Assembly: GCA_045638265.1 (NCBI GenBank)
Contig: JAZUBA010000023.1
Location: forward strand, 1-64,000
Source: RGIG4140 sp045638265
GTDB taxonomy: Bacteria > Pseudomonadota > Alphaproteobacteria > CAAHEQ01 > UBA3637
Direction of reading: 5' to 3'
DNA length: 64,000 bases
A program made the translations under genes and the position numbers. Shown piece by piece: positions 35,604 to 44,559 of this stretch. Position 1 is the stretch's first letter. Each line of letters starts with the position of its first letter. The notes under the pieces are model-generated. The model had not been told where the DNA came from and made no database searches. It worked only from the letters and a program-made list of their open reading frames with translations.

Positions 35604-36317
35604 TTATTCTTTCACGATTTGCTTTTGATTGGAGATATAACGCACATCGGGTATCGGTTCTTTCTGATGAACCTGTTTAGCGGTTAAAGGTCTCACCGTA
35701 TCGGTAAAAACAGCCGTCATCACATCTACACCCAATTTTTGCACGGCATCCCAAACCATATTTTTATCTGCTTTTTCCACCTGTTTTAAAAAGGCGTTTA
35801 AATCTTTTTCAAGCAACATATGAACCGTTACAGCCGCATGAAACAGTTTGTTGAAAATAAATTTTCTGCCCTTCGGCGTTTGTGTATACGTTGCATACGG
35901 ATACTTTGCCAATATATCCGACCGTTGTTGATCATTGTCCGTTGTTTTATCATCAACTACGGGACTGACCGACTTATAACCGTTTTCCCCTGTGGTTACC
36001 TGATATAACTTATCAATCAAATGGGCAATCACATCTGTTTTACGCTGACGAATAACATCTACAATTTCCTGTTTCCCCGTATGAGGTAATTTATCCAATG
36101 TTTCTTTCAAAAAATGCAAATGTCTGCGAGATGTTGCTGACAATTCGGCTTTATATCCATAACCTTGTCGCATACACTGATTAATCATACATTCAGGCAG
36201 GATTGAAAAAAGTTCAGCCTGAACGGTTGCATCCATTTTTTTATGTGTTTTTCTCAACACATATGTCTGACCGAACAAATAAAATTGAATATCTTTGCTT
36301 TTTTCAGGGTGTCTCAT
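35604..36317 (-). CDS. Hypothetical protein, paralogue of the 34624 gene
   Basis: 237 residues, soluble and helical; no recognised domain and no signal peptide. It shares the KYPxA...T...LLExDxxAF core with its downstream neighbour and lacks that protein's N-terminal extension. AAAGGAT precedes the ATG. The 47-base gap to the paralogue and the same strand suggest one transcript. Confidence 0.68.
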   Translation of the reverse strand: MRHPEKSKDIQFYLFGQTYVLRKTHKKMDATVQAELFSILPECMINQCMRQGYGYKAELSATSRRHLHFLKETLDKLPHTGKQEIVDVIRQRKTDVIAHLIDKLYQVTTGENGYKSVSPVVDDKTTDNDQQRSDILAKYPYATYTQTPKGRKFIFNKLFHAAVTVHMLLEKDLNAFLKQVEKADKNMVWDAVQKLGVDVMTAVFTDTVRPLTAKQVHQKEPIPDVRYISNQKQIVKE

Positions 36318-36348
36318 TTTTTCAATCCTTTATTTATTATTTAAACAC

Positions 36349-37950
36349 TTATGACAAACGCTTTTCACGAATTCTTTGAATGATTGCATTGGTTGAAGAA
36401 TCGTGATGTAATTCAGCGTTTTTATCTGTTAATTCAGGCAAAACGGCTTTTGCCAATTGTTTACCCAATTCAACACCGAACTGATCAAAACTGTTCACTT
36501 TCCAAATAACGCCCTGAACATAAACTTTGTGTTCATACAAAGCAATCAAAGCGCCAAATGTCCACGGTGTTAATTTATCAAACAAAATGGTGTTACTTGG
36601 ACGATTTCCTGTAAATGCTTTAAACGGAATTAATTCTTCCGATACACCTTCAGCCCGCAATTCATCAGCTGTTTTTCCTTTCATCAAGGCTTCGGGTTGA
36701 GCAACAAAGTTTGCCAACAAAATATCGTGCTGATTACCCGTTTCATTTAAGGAATGAATCGGAGCGATAAAATCACATGGAATAATATGTGTGCCCTGAT
36801 GAATGAGCTGATAGAACGAATGCTGACCATTTGTACCGGCTGCCCCAAACAAAATCGGACCGGTTGCGTAATCAACGGTTTTACCGTCTTTCTTCACACC
36901 TTTACCGTTGCTTTCCATATCCAATTGTTGCAAATAGGACGGCAAACGATGTAAGTATTGATCATACGGCAAAACGGCATAAGATTCAGCACCTAAATAA
37001 GTTGTATACCAAAGACCGATTAAGCCCAACAACACAGGCAGATTTTGTTCCAACGGTGCCGTTTTGAAGTGCATATCCATCGCATGCGCTCCGGCCAACA
37101 TTTCCACAAAATTGTCATAGCCGATACCAATCATTAAAGACAACCCGATTGCCGACCACATAGAATAGCGACCACCGACAAAATCCCAAAAGACAAACAT
37201 ATTTTTCGGGTCAATACCAAAATCTTTGACACCTTTTTCATTGGTGGATACAGCAACAAAATGGTGTGAAACCGCTTCTTCACCCAAAGCAGAAACCAAC
37301 CATTGACGAGCTGTTTTGGCATTAACAAGTGTTTCTTGCGTTGTAAATGTTTTAGAAGAAATAATAAACAACGTTGTTTCAGGGTTACATTGTTTTAAAT
37401 TTTCCGTAATATCCGTCCCATCCACATTAGAAACAAAATGAAACCGAATAGAATCAATGCAATAATGTTTTAAAGCATCATAAGCCATTGCCGGACCCAA
37501 ATCAGAACCGCCGATACCGATATTGACAACATCGGTAATGGCTTTTCCCGTTGCCCCTTTCCATTCACCTGACCGAACAGCATCAGAAAATGTTTTCATC
37601 TGTTCCAACACCCGATTAATTTCAGGCATAACGTCTACACCGTCAACATAAATCGGTGTATTACTCCGATTACGCAAAGCCGTATGCAAAACAGCCCGAT
37701 TTTCGGTTGTGTTGATTTTTTCGCCTGAAAACATAGCATCAATGCGTTCTTTCAAACCGGACTCAACAGCCAACTCATTTAAAAGCGCCATTGTTTCTTC
37801 CGTTATGTTATTTTTGGAGTAATCCAATAAAAAACCGTCAAATTCGGCATGGAATTTATTAAATCGGTTTGCATCACTTTCAAACAACTGACGCAAATGT
37901 GTTTTTTTGATTTCTTCGGCATGATTGACTAATTTTTCATAGATACGCAT
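36349..37950 (-). CDS. pgi: Glucose-6-phosphate isomerase
   Basis: 533 residues. It interconverts glucose-6-phosphate and fructose-6-phosphate. Signature segments include VVNIGIGGSDLGPAMAYDAL, FHFVSNVDGTDI, FVGGRYSMWSAIGLSLMI (catalytic Arg in GGRYS), catalytic Glu in LDMESNGKG, and a GTNGQHSFYQLIHQG segment with the active-site His. A late GALIALYEHKVYVQGVIWKV is the usual C-terminal motif. AAGGAG precedes the ATG. Confidence 0.97.
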   Translation of the reverse strand: MRIYEKLVNHAEEIKKTHLRQLFESDANRFNKFHAEFDGFLLDYSKNNITEETMALLNELAVESGLKERIDAMFSGEKINTTENRAVLHTALRNRSNTPIYVDGVDVMPEINRVLEQMKTFSDAVRSGEWKGATGKAITDVVNIGIGGSDLGPAMAYDALKHYCIDSIRFHFVSNVDGTDITENLKQCNPETTLFIISSKTFTTQETLVNAKTARQWLVSALGEEAVSHHFVAVSTNEKGVKDFGIDPKNMFVFWDFVGGRYSMWSAIGLSLMIGIGYDNFVEMLAGAHAMDMHFKTAPLEQNLPVLLGLIGLWYTTYLGAESYAVLPYDQYLHRLPSYLQQLDMESNGKGVKKDGKTVDYATGPILFGAAGTNGQHSFYQLIHQGTHIIPCDFIAPIHSLNETGNQHDILLANFVAQPEALMKGKTADELRAEGVSEELIPFKAFTGNRPSNTILFDKLTPWTFGALIALYEHKVYVQGVIWKVNSFDQFGVELGKQLAKAVLPELTDKNAELHHDSSTNAIIQRIREKRLS

Positions 37951-37987
37951 ATTTTGTACTCCTTAATTGATTATATTTAATTTTGTT

Positions 37988-38185
37988 TTATTCTGCTTTT
38001 GCATCCGTTATTTGTTCGTCCCCAACCTCTGCTTTAGGCAACACATAAAATTCAGGTGGCATAACAATAGATTTCCCACCGACAATCTGTGTCGGCTCCA
38101 ACGGTGGTTTTTTCGGTGTACAGGCTGATAATCCGACCAAACAGACAAACAGAACAGCCATCAGATAAATTTTATTTTGCTTCAT
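37988..38185 (-). CDS. Small lipoprotein (DUF3035-like)
   Basis: 65 residues. A signal peptide ends in a lipobox LSAC, so the Cys would be lipidated. The mature part has SIVMPPEFYVLPKAE, resembling the PPDY-type motif of DUF3035 proteins that follow lspA in alphaproteobacteria; it is much shorter than usual. I prefer the second ATG (38185), 8 bases from AGGA. It overlaps the end of lspA by 14 bases. Role unknown. Confidence 0.7.
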   Translation of the reverse strand: MKQNKIYLMAVLFVCLVGLSACTPKKPPLEPTQIVGGKSIVMPPEFYVLPKAEVGDEQITDAKAE

Positions 38186-38651
38186 TGTCATCTTCCTTCT
38201 TTATGTCTTTTTTCTGAAAAAAAAGTTGTGTAAATATCAAAAACGCCCCGCAACAAATGGCCGAATCGGCAACATTAAACGCAGGCCAATGATAAGTATT
38301 GTAATAAACATCAAGAAAATCAATCACCGCACCCAAACGGATTCGGTCAATCACATTTCCGATGGCACCGCCCAACACCATTGCCAAGGCGATACGAATG
38401 ACTTTATTTTTTTCTTTATACAACCACCAAATCAAAAACACACAAATCAAACACGAAACACCGCTTAATACAAACGGACCATAAGCTTTATCCGTTGTAA
38501 ATGCCGAAAAACTAACGCCTTTATTATATGTCAAAAACAAATTAAAAAACGGACAAACCGGTACAAACTGATGTTCCGGTAACGTTTCGTATGCCCATAC
38601 TTTTGATAATTGGTCTAAAAATAATGTAATCAGTGTAATTAAATATATCAT
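38172..38651 (-). CDS. lspA: Lipoprotein signal peptidase II
   Basis: 159 residues, four membrane helices. It cleaves prolipoprotein signal peptides in the inner membrane. The two catalytic Asp residues are in GNVIDRIRLGAVIDFLDVY and FNVADSAI, and the substrate-binding FLTYNKGVSFSAF is present. GAGAGGA precedes the ATG. The next gene on the strand is itself a predicted lipoprotein. Confidence 0.95.
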   Translation of the reverse strand: MIYLITLITLFLDQLSKVWAYETLPEHQFVPVCPFFNLFLTYNKGVSFSAFTTDKAYGPFVLSGVSCLICVFLIWWLYKEKNKVIRIALAMVLGGAIGNVIDRIRLGAVIDFLDVYYNTYHWPAFNVADSAICCGAFLIFTQLFFQKKDIKKEDDNEAK

Positions 38652-38707
38652 CTTTTTCCTCTCGTTATCTTATATAACACAACTTTTCCGGCTTGTCATC
38701 ATTTTTT

Positions 38708-38738
38708 TTGTTTCTTTTTTTTGATTTTGTGTTATAAT
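38708..38738 (+). promoter_or_regulatory. Promoter of the pentapeptide/virD4 operon, apparently leaderless
   Basis: TATAAT at 38733-38738, with a weak -35 TTGTTT at 38708-38713 (19-base spacer). The expected start site, 6-8 bases after the -10, coincides with the A of the ATG at 38745. Confidence 0.5.
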
Positions 38739-38744
38739 GCATCT

Positions 38745-40439
38745 ATGATTAAAGAATTAAAACGTCCGGAAAAGAAAACGGCTGACGTCAAAGTAACTGA
38801 CGCAGATATGGTTTATTTTTCCTTAGGGTTAGGCGACAGCAGAGAATTTATTCTCCCCTCACAACGCAAAGATTATCGTTCGGACGAACGGGCTGTTCGT
38901 TTGGTTGAAGCAATCAAAGCCGGCAAAGATATGTCGCATTTAGACTTATCGGGTCTTAATTTAAAAGGAGCCGATTTATCTGGCGCCCGTTTTGTCGGTT
39001 GTAATTTCAAAGGCACTGTTTTTTACAAAACAAACGCTCAAATGTGTGATTTTGCCGATTGTTGCTTTGACGATGCTTATTTTGAAGACACTGATTTAAC
39101 AGGTTGCGATTTTGCCGGTGCAACGTTTAAACGGGCGTTTTTTAAAAACAATCAAACCGAAAAAGCCATTTTTGATGAAGAAGCCGAAAAATATTTAATC
39201 ACTTTGGAAGAAATTATCCGCCTGATAGAATCGGGCAAATTAGACATTCGTACGCTTTCAAAAGACGATTTACTGTGTTTAGACGTTCGCCGACTTGATT
39301 TTTCAAACATTGACATCAGCGACTTGGATTTATCTGTTTTTGCTCTGGACGGCATCAACTTATGTGGCACAAACATTGACCCGAAACAACTTATGAGTTT
39401 AGAAGGCTGGAACAGTTATTGTTTAGACGTACGCAAAATGAAAGAAAAAAGCCGTGAACGTCTGTGTCGTAAAATGATGTTGGAAAATGACGAAAAACTC
39501 AAAGCTTTCCAAAAAAGTCAAATCGGCAAAAATACTGACATTCAAACAAAAAATCCAACCCGTCCCCGTCGTAAAGAAACAGAACGGGAAGAAACAAGAG
39601 CTTGGGGTATTGAAAAAGCCCGTGCCGAATTTGAGCAAATGCAACAGGCAGAACAAATCAAACATCAACAGGAAACAGCAAAATATCTTGCCGAGCAAAA
39701 CAAAAAAGCACAACAATCCATGCAAGCGGAACAAAAAAAACAACCGACCGTATCGGCATTAACCGAACGACCGACGCAAGAGTCAAATCAAGCGGTTCTC
39801 AATCCGCAAACGGTTGTTTCCTCACAACAAAATACCTCTGATGTTGTTTCCGAACTGAAAGTACCGACAAAAGGAAGTATACCAATTGAAAAAACAGCCG
39901 AAAAAACACAACCGAATGAACAAGCGGTAACCGTTACAAAACCGGATACAACTACGCAACAAAACAATCAGGTTCAACGGGTTAAAATTGACACACTCGG
40001 TATACCACCCGAAGTAGCTTTTAAACAAGCGAAACAAGCCGAATTAGCTACAAAAACACCGTCACAAACAGACAATCGCAACGTGTGGTTCTATCCGACA
40101 CAACAAACACAAATACTAACAGAGGAAGAAGCCCACAAACAAGCTCAAAAACAAGCCCTAACGGAAGCACAGATTCAGGCACAACTGTTGGCTTTGGCTC
40201 AAACACAGGCGTTAGCCGAACAACAAATCTCTGCCATTGATAACAATGAACAAGAGCCAAACTCCACACAACAACCGAAAAAGAAAGCCGAAACAACCAG
40301 CGAAACCGACTCAGATGAAGGCGAACACACAATGACACAGACAGGTAAGTCATCTGCCTCACATCAACAAAACGAACCGATTAAAATTGCCGGTAAAATG
40401 CCCAAACAACGTGCCGTAAAAGGAAAATTGAAAGGATAG
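38745..40439 (+). CDS. Pentapeptide-repeat protein with Gln-rich C-terminus
   Basis: 564 residues. Residues about 60-130 carry pentapeptide repeats of the A(D/N)LxG type (LDLSGLNLKGADLSGARFVG and TDLTGCDFAGATFKRAFF). A second short set appears near residue 195. The rest, about 250-564, is low-complexity, charged and Gln-rich with long helical stretches (AQIQAQLLALAQTQALAEQ). The start is set by the promoter: an earlier in-frame TTG lies upstream of the expected transcription start. It ends 2 bases before the VirD4-like gene, so the two probably act together; a substrate-adaptor or scaffold role is only a guess. Confidence 0.75.
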   Translation: MIKELKRPEKKTADVKVTDADMVYFSLGLGDSREFILPSQRKDYRSDERAVRLVEAIKAGKDMSHLDLSGLNLKGADLSGARFVGCNFKGTVFYKTNAQMCDFADCCFDDAYFEDTDLTGCDFAGATFKRAFFKNNQTEKAIFDEEAEKYLITLEEIIRLIESGKLDIRTLSKDDLLCLDVRRLDFSNIDISDLDLSVFALDGINLCGTNIDPKQLMSLEGWNSYCLDVRKMKEKSRERLCRKMMLENDEKLKAFQKSQIGKNTDIQTKNPTRPRRKETEREETRAWGIEKARAEFEQMQQAEQIKHQQETAKYLAEQNKKAQQSMQAEQKKQPTVSALTERPTQESNQAVLNPQTVVSSQQNTSDVVSELKVPTKGSIPIEKTAEKTQPNEQAVTVTKPDTTTQQNNQVQRVKIDTLGIPPEVAFKQAKQAELATKTPSQTDNRNVWFYPTQQTQILTEEEAHKQAQKQALTEAQIQAQLLALAQTQALAEQQISAIDNNEQEPNSTQQPKKKAETTSETDSDEGEHTMTQTGKSSASHQQNEPIKIAGKMPKQRAVKGKLKG

Positions 40440-40441
40440 CC

Positions 40442-42643
40442 ATGATACGATTTTCTGAGGAAACACAATCAACCCGTGACTGCCTGAAATGGTGGTGGTG
40501 GCGTGCCTTATTAGGCTTTTTGATTTTATGGGCATCCGTGATGATTATTTTCCCCTTATCACAAGTGATTTCAGCTCATTTTGATGCCGAAGCATGGTGG
40601 TTAATACCTGCCTATATATACGATGTATTTGCTTACGATTTGCTCCGTCCGTTTAAAGATTACGGCAACTGGTTTTATGAATATGCTTTTAACGAACCGC
40701 GTCATTACAACTGGTACAGTTATTTTTCGTGGCGGTCTATGCTTATTCCGACGGGTTTGTTTATTTTCTATCAAATCTGGATATGTTACATCAACCCCAA
40801 CGGTTTATTACCGCAACGGTTTGGTACAGGACGTGAAGCTGACCCAAAAGATGTTCAGGCAATGGGTTTATATGACGGAAAACACTTATTACTCGGCATT
40901 TTCGGCGGCAAAAAAATGCGTCTGCCTGATACACGCTCTGTTTTTTGTATCGGTTGCCCTGGGTCTGGCAAAACAACGGGCGTTATTATTCCGTCCATTT
41001 TAGACGATACACAATCAACACTTATCATTCATGATCCGAAAGGTGAAATTGCCAAACTGACAAGCGGTTATCGGGCGACACTCGGACCTGTTTTCAAAAT
41101 GAACTGGATGGGTAAGGACAACCCCGAAAAAGGCATTCGTTGGCCGTCTTGGAATCCGATTGGCGGTGGAAATTTACCCTCATTAGGCGGTGGACGAGAA
41201 GGCTACATTGATAACTTAATTTCTTTCTTAATTCCTGACGGTCCGTCAGGAACCGACCCTTACTGGGTTAAAACAGGACGCGGATGTTTAACAGGTTTAA
41301 CGGGTTATTTATGTGGCAAAGTAGAACAGGCACAGGCAAACGATTATTTCTTATCCCGTATTAAAAACAACGCCTTGGACGAAGAAGATTACGACGTATT
41401 GATTTCCTTTTATGAATCCATGCGTGATTTCCCGGAAGTTTTAAAAGCCAAAGAACACGCTCAAAACCGCAACATTAACAAAGACACCTATTTACCTGTC
41501 GGCACATGGGATTTAATCCCCGAAAGCTGGCACGGACACGATGCCTGTTTTGCGATGTTATTAGATATTATCAACACCGCACAAATCCGTTGCAATGCCG
41601 AAATTGCCGAACGCCAAAAAGCACAAGACATTTCAGCCCTGAATTTAGATGCCTGGCAAATGATATTTGAACAAGTGGTGTTAGAAACGGCATATTACGG
41701 ATACGGACGTCGTACATTATTAGAACTCAATCAGGTATTAAGTTTACCGGACAAACAACGGGGTTCTGTGATGTCTATGGCATTATCGGGTGTCAACATT
41801 TTCAAAAACTCTGCCGTTCGTTGCCGAACATCTATGAATGATTTTAACTACGATCAATTACGAGGTATCGTCAATCCTGAAACAGGCAAATGCGAACCGG
41901 TTACATTGTATATGTCCGTTCCGTATGAAGATTTAAAATCATCTGTATTATTAAGCACATTATTTATCAATATGGCAACGGCATATTTAATGGAATTCGG
42001 ACCAAATCAAGGCTCGGCAGGACCTTGTTCGGTCGGCTTTATTTTAGATGAATTCCAACATATGCCCTCATTAGACATCATTACGGATGGGATTATTTTC
42101 GGCCGAACAAAGCAGAATAAATTTTTAGTCTGCGTACAAGATTGGCATCAAATCAACTCCAAATACAAACAGGAAACAACGGATATTATTTTAAGTTCAT
42201 CGGCAGTCAAAATCATTAAACGGCAAAACAATCCGATTACCCGAAATCCGCTGACAAAAGGCATTCAGACATTGACAAAAGTTGTGAAATCAACGAGTAG
42301 CAGTTGGAGTTGGTTTGACGTATCGGGTCCACTTGTACCGACAAAAGCCAAAGTTGGTTTTAACATGTATTTTCCTGTGAAAGTAACACGCAAAGTTCAA
42401 TCGGATACGGTTATCGGTGGTTCAGGTATCTTATCTATGGCGATGGACAAGCAACTGGTATTATATGCGGGGCATTTAACCCGACCGATTAACAAAGTAA
42501 CGACACCGTTATATTTCAAGAATGCGGAATTCAAGGAAAAAGCGGCCATCAAACCGGCCCCGGCGATACCGGATTACATTATACGGGAAGCTGACGAAAT
42601 GGCTCGTATTGGACAAATGCACGTTACAACGATTATTAATTAA
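40442..42643 (+). CDS. virD4: VirD4/TraG-family type IV secretion coupling ATPase
   Basis: 733 residues. Two or three membrane helices lie in the first 120 residues. Walker A is FCIGCPGSGKTTGVIIPS, followed by IIHDPKGEIAKLTSGYR, with Walker B VGFILDEFQHMP. This matches the coupling proteins that bring substrates to type IV secretion channels. No channel genes (virB family) are in the window; scattered T4SS genes are common in Rickettsiales-like genomes. AAGGA precedes the ATG. Translationally close to the pentapeptide-repeat gene. Confidence 0.9.
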   Translation: MIRFSEETQSTRDCLKWWWWRALLGFLILWASVMIIFPLSQVISAHFDAEAWWLIPAYIYDVFAYDLLRPFKDYGNWFYEYAFNEPRHYNWYSYFSWRSMLIPTGLFIFYQIWICYINPNGLLPQRFGTGREADPKDVQAMGLYDGKHLLLGIFGGKKMRLPDTRSVFCIGCPGSGKTTGVIIPSILDDTQSTLIIHDPKGEIAKLTSGYRATLGPVFKMNWMGKDNPEKGIRWPSWNPIGGGNLPSLGGGREGYIDNLISFLIPDGPSGTDPYWVKTGRGCLTGLTGYLCGKVEQAQANDYFLSRIKNNALDEEDYDVLISFYESMRDFPEVLKAKEHAQNRNINKDTYLPVGTWDLIPESWHGHDACFAMLLDIINTAQIRCNAEIAERQKAQDISALNLDAWQMIFEQVVLETAYYGYGRRTLLELNQVLSLPDKQRGSVMSMALSGVNIFKNSAVRCRTSMNDFNYDQLRGIVNPETGKCEPVTLYMSVPYEDLKSSVLLSTLFINMATAYLMEFGPNQGSAGPCSVGFILDEFQHMPSLDIITDGIIFGRTKQNKFLVCVQDWHQINSKYKQETTDIILSSSAVKIIKRQNNPITRNPLTKGIQTLTKVVKSTSSSWSWFDVSGPLVPTKAKVGFNMYFPVKVTRKVQSDTVIGGSGILSMAMDKQLVLYAGHLTRPINKVTTPLYFKNAEFKEKAAIKPAPAIPDYIIREADEMARIGQMHVTTIIN

Positions 42644-42665
42644 GTAAAAATCACAAACAGATAAA

Positions 42666-42697
42666 AAAACACCCCGAAAAATATTTCAGGGTGTTAT
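42666..42697 (-). terminator. Terminator shared by virD4 and the convergent fragment
   Basis: Stem AACACCCC/GGGTGTT with an AT-rich loop; the T-run is on the minus strand and a weaker one on the plus strand. Confidence 0.65.
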
Positions 42698-42710
42698 TCA
42701 TAACATACAA

Positions 42711-43066
42711 CTATTTACAAACAGCAGTTGCCCAACTGTTCGAATAAACACATGCACCACCGCAATTACCTGTATTTCCACCATTTGCAAGTGATACAAC
42801 ATTGTTATCTTCACTTATCCAAAAGGCATTGGTATTATAAGTATTTTGTAAAACTTTTAAGTCTTCATAATAATACGATACGGTCGGACTTGCAGTAAAA
42901 TCACTTTCAGCAATCGGTCGTGTTCCCAATGCCTGACAGAAATTTTTGGCACTCCACCATGTCATACCAATATTTGATACGTAAGCTGGCAATGTTGCAG
43001 ATTTTGGTTTTAAATCACTTTCAGCATGACGACAAACACCACGCATACCGGCAGAACTTGTTACAC
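42711..43066 (-). pseudogene. 5'-truncated prepilin-like gene (lectin-like domain only)
   Basis: The readable part starts at CVTSSAGMRGVC, matching CTQDTSGRIGTC of the gene at 24441, and continues with MTWWSAKNFCQALGTRPIAE, FWISEDNN and a closing AVCK. The leader, pilin helix and first 250 or so residues are absent. At about 43066 the coding part joins intergenic DNA (aaatgcataaaagtgaaaaa) that normally lies more than 150 bp upstream of the start codon. A deletion or recombination is the simplest cause; a silent donor cassette is another possibility. An in-frame TTG at 43097 could still give a 128-residue product without an export signal. Confidence 0.75.
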
Positions 43067-43090
43067 AAATGCATAAAAGTGAAAAAAGTT

Positions 43091-43120
43091 GTTGCAATTT
43101 AACGTACCTTTAATTGCAAC
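43091..43120. promoter_or_regulatory. Palindromic operator-like motif next to the truncated gene
   Basis: GTTGCAATTTAACGT (43091-43105) and ACCTTTAATTGCAAC (43106-43120), the most symmetric copy in the window. Its left flank matches the inner side of the distal sites at 25856 and 60783, whereas its right flank (ttagacaaaaattcgcc) matches the sequence after M2 at 165-184. It is therefore a mosaic joined at the palindrome. The 280 bases to its right, up to 43401, hold only the promoter listed next. Confidence 0.65.
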
Positions 43121-43340
43121 TAATTTAGACAAAAATTCGCCAAAAAAACACTTAAACAACAAAATCCTTTCAATTTAATCTCTCTTTATTCCACAAAATC
43201 CGAATACCACGTCTCAATCATTCTATGCCGTTTTTAAATAAAATTATTTCATCCGTTTAGCACATTTCTATTTACGGACGTTTTATATCTGTTATACAGC
43301 CATTCTGTTTTTTCAAAAACATCTGACAAATTTGTTTGTC

Positions 43341-43369
43341 TTGACAAAAAAGATGAACAGGTGTAAACT
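43341..43369 (+). promoter_or_regulatory. Promoter of the six-paralogue membrane-protein operon
   Basis: TTGACA (43341-43346), a 17-base spacer, TAAACT (43364-43369), 33 bases before the first ATG. Confidence 0.65.
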
Positions 43370-43401
43370 GATATGAATTATTAAAACAGCAGGATAACAC
43401 A

Positions 43402-43956
43402 ATGACACAACTTCATATTCAGGAAAAACTAAAAAAAAGAGAGAAACGTTGGTTTCGCATTTTACTGATATCTGGTTTCCTGTTTTGTATTGCTTATTTT
43501 AATTTTATCCCAAAAGCTTATCAATTTACATTGGAATGTTCTCGTACCGGTAATCAATGTGTTGTAACGGAAAATCATATTTTTGACAATGATAATCCCG
43601 ATAAACATACGTTTTTACTGTCTGATGTAGAAGATATACGCTTGCATACCAACGATAGACAACAAAAACGCATATATGTATATGTTAAAAGCGAGCCTAT
43701 CCCGATTGATCAAACGTGGACAAATGAACATATTACTCATCAAACGGCAGTCGTAAAGGCTTTTCAGCAGTTTTTGGCATCAGATACGAAAGGGATGTTT
43801 TCTTATCGTTCCGAAAGAACATCTGATTTTAAAAACAGTGCTTTCATATTGAGTGCTTTCTTTTGTTTAATGCTGATTGTAACGGGTGTTTACGGATATC
43901 ATCATCAAAAGCGGATAACTTTGGAACGACAAGAAAAAGCCAATAAAACAAATTAA
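43402..43956 (+). CDS. Two-TM paralogue array, member 1
   Basis: 184 residues. A basic N-terminus (KLKKREKRW), TM1 (about 18-36), a domain of about 95 residues starting LECSRTGNQCVVTENHIF, TM2 (about 145-165) and a short basic tail. It shares the CSRxGxCVxxxH start and the final FxQxxxxxTxGxFSY segment with member 2. No recognised domain. The two Cys are probably outside the cell. AGGA precedes the ATG. First gene of a run of seven on one strand. Confidence 0.72.
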   Translation: MTQLHIQEKLKKREKRWFRILLISGFLFCIAYFNFIPKAYQFTLECSRTGNQCVVTENHIFDNDNPDKHTFLLSDVEDIRLHTNDRQQKRIYVYVKSEPIPIDQTWTNEHITHQTAVVKAFQQFLASDTKGMFSYRSERTSDFKNSAFILSAFFCLMLIVTGVYGYHHQKRITLERQEKANKTN

Positions 43957-43973
43957 CCATATACGGAGATTGA

Positions 43974-44558
43974 ATGATGACTCATACTGATTTACAAAAT
44001 TTGAAAAGTTTTTTAAAAGACAACTGGTGGAGAACAACATTATGCCTCATCGGTATTGTAGCAGTTTTTGTTGCCTTTACACGTTTATATCACATGGAAT
44101 GTTCCCGCCAAACGGGTGTGTGTGTCATTTCGCAGTTTCATTTGGAAAAAATGAGTTATCAAAAAACAGAGACTATTCCTTTGTCGTCAATAAACGGAAT
44201 GATTGTTGATTATCAAAAACGATGGAAAAGTCATAAACGACGTTCAGGAACAGCCTTTTATCAGTTACGCTTATTACACAGAAATGGGACTTCTTACGAA
44301 TTAGAAATGATTGAAACACCTTGGTTTGAAGGAAATAAAAAAGCACAAGCACAAGCGTTTAATCACTTCATTCAAAACACCTCACAAACAACATATACAT
44401 ATGATGAAAGCAAAGGTTTTCTATGGGTGTTTGTAATGTTATTGCTTGTTGCCGGTTTTGTATGCAAAAAAATTTATGTTTCATATGTTGTTAAACAAGA
44501 TATACGTCAGCATATTCAGCAAGCAAGTAAAAATGTGAATAATATACGGAGCAGATAA
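43974..44558 (+). CDS. Two-TM paralogue array, member 2
   Basis: 194 residues. TM1 about 20-37, then MECSRQTGVCVISQFHLEKM with the conserved Cys pair, a beta-rich middle (IPLSSINGMIVDYQKRW, YQLRLLHRNGTSYELEMIET), TTYTYDESKG before TM2 (about 147-163) and a tail ending NVNNIRSR. GGAG precedes the first of two adjacent ATGs. Closest to member 1. Function unknown. Confidence 0.72.
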   Translation: MMTHTDLQNLKSFLKDNWWRTTLCLIGIVAVFVAFTRLYHMECSRQTGVCVISQFHLEKMSYQKTETIPLSSINGMIVDYQKRWKSHKRRSGTAFYQLRLLHRNGTSYELEMIETPWFEGNKKAQAQAFNHFIQNTSQTTYTYDESKGFLWVFVMLLLVAGFVCKKIYVSYVVKQDIRQHIQQASKNVNNIRSR

Positions 44559-44559
44559 A

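Noticed and set aside
38172..42643. Complete type IV secretion locus
   Set aside because: Only a VirD4-like ATPase is present; no virB-type genes were found nearby.
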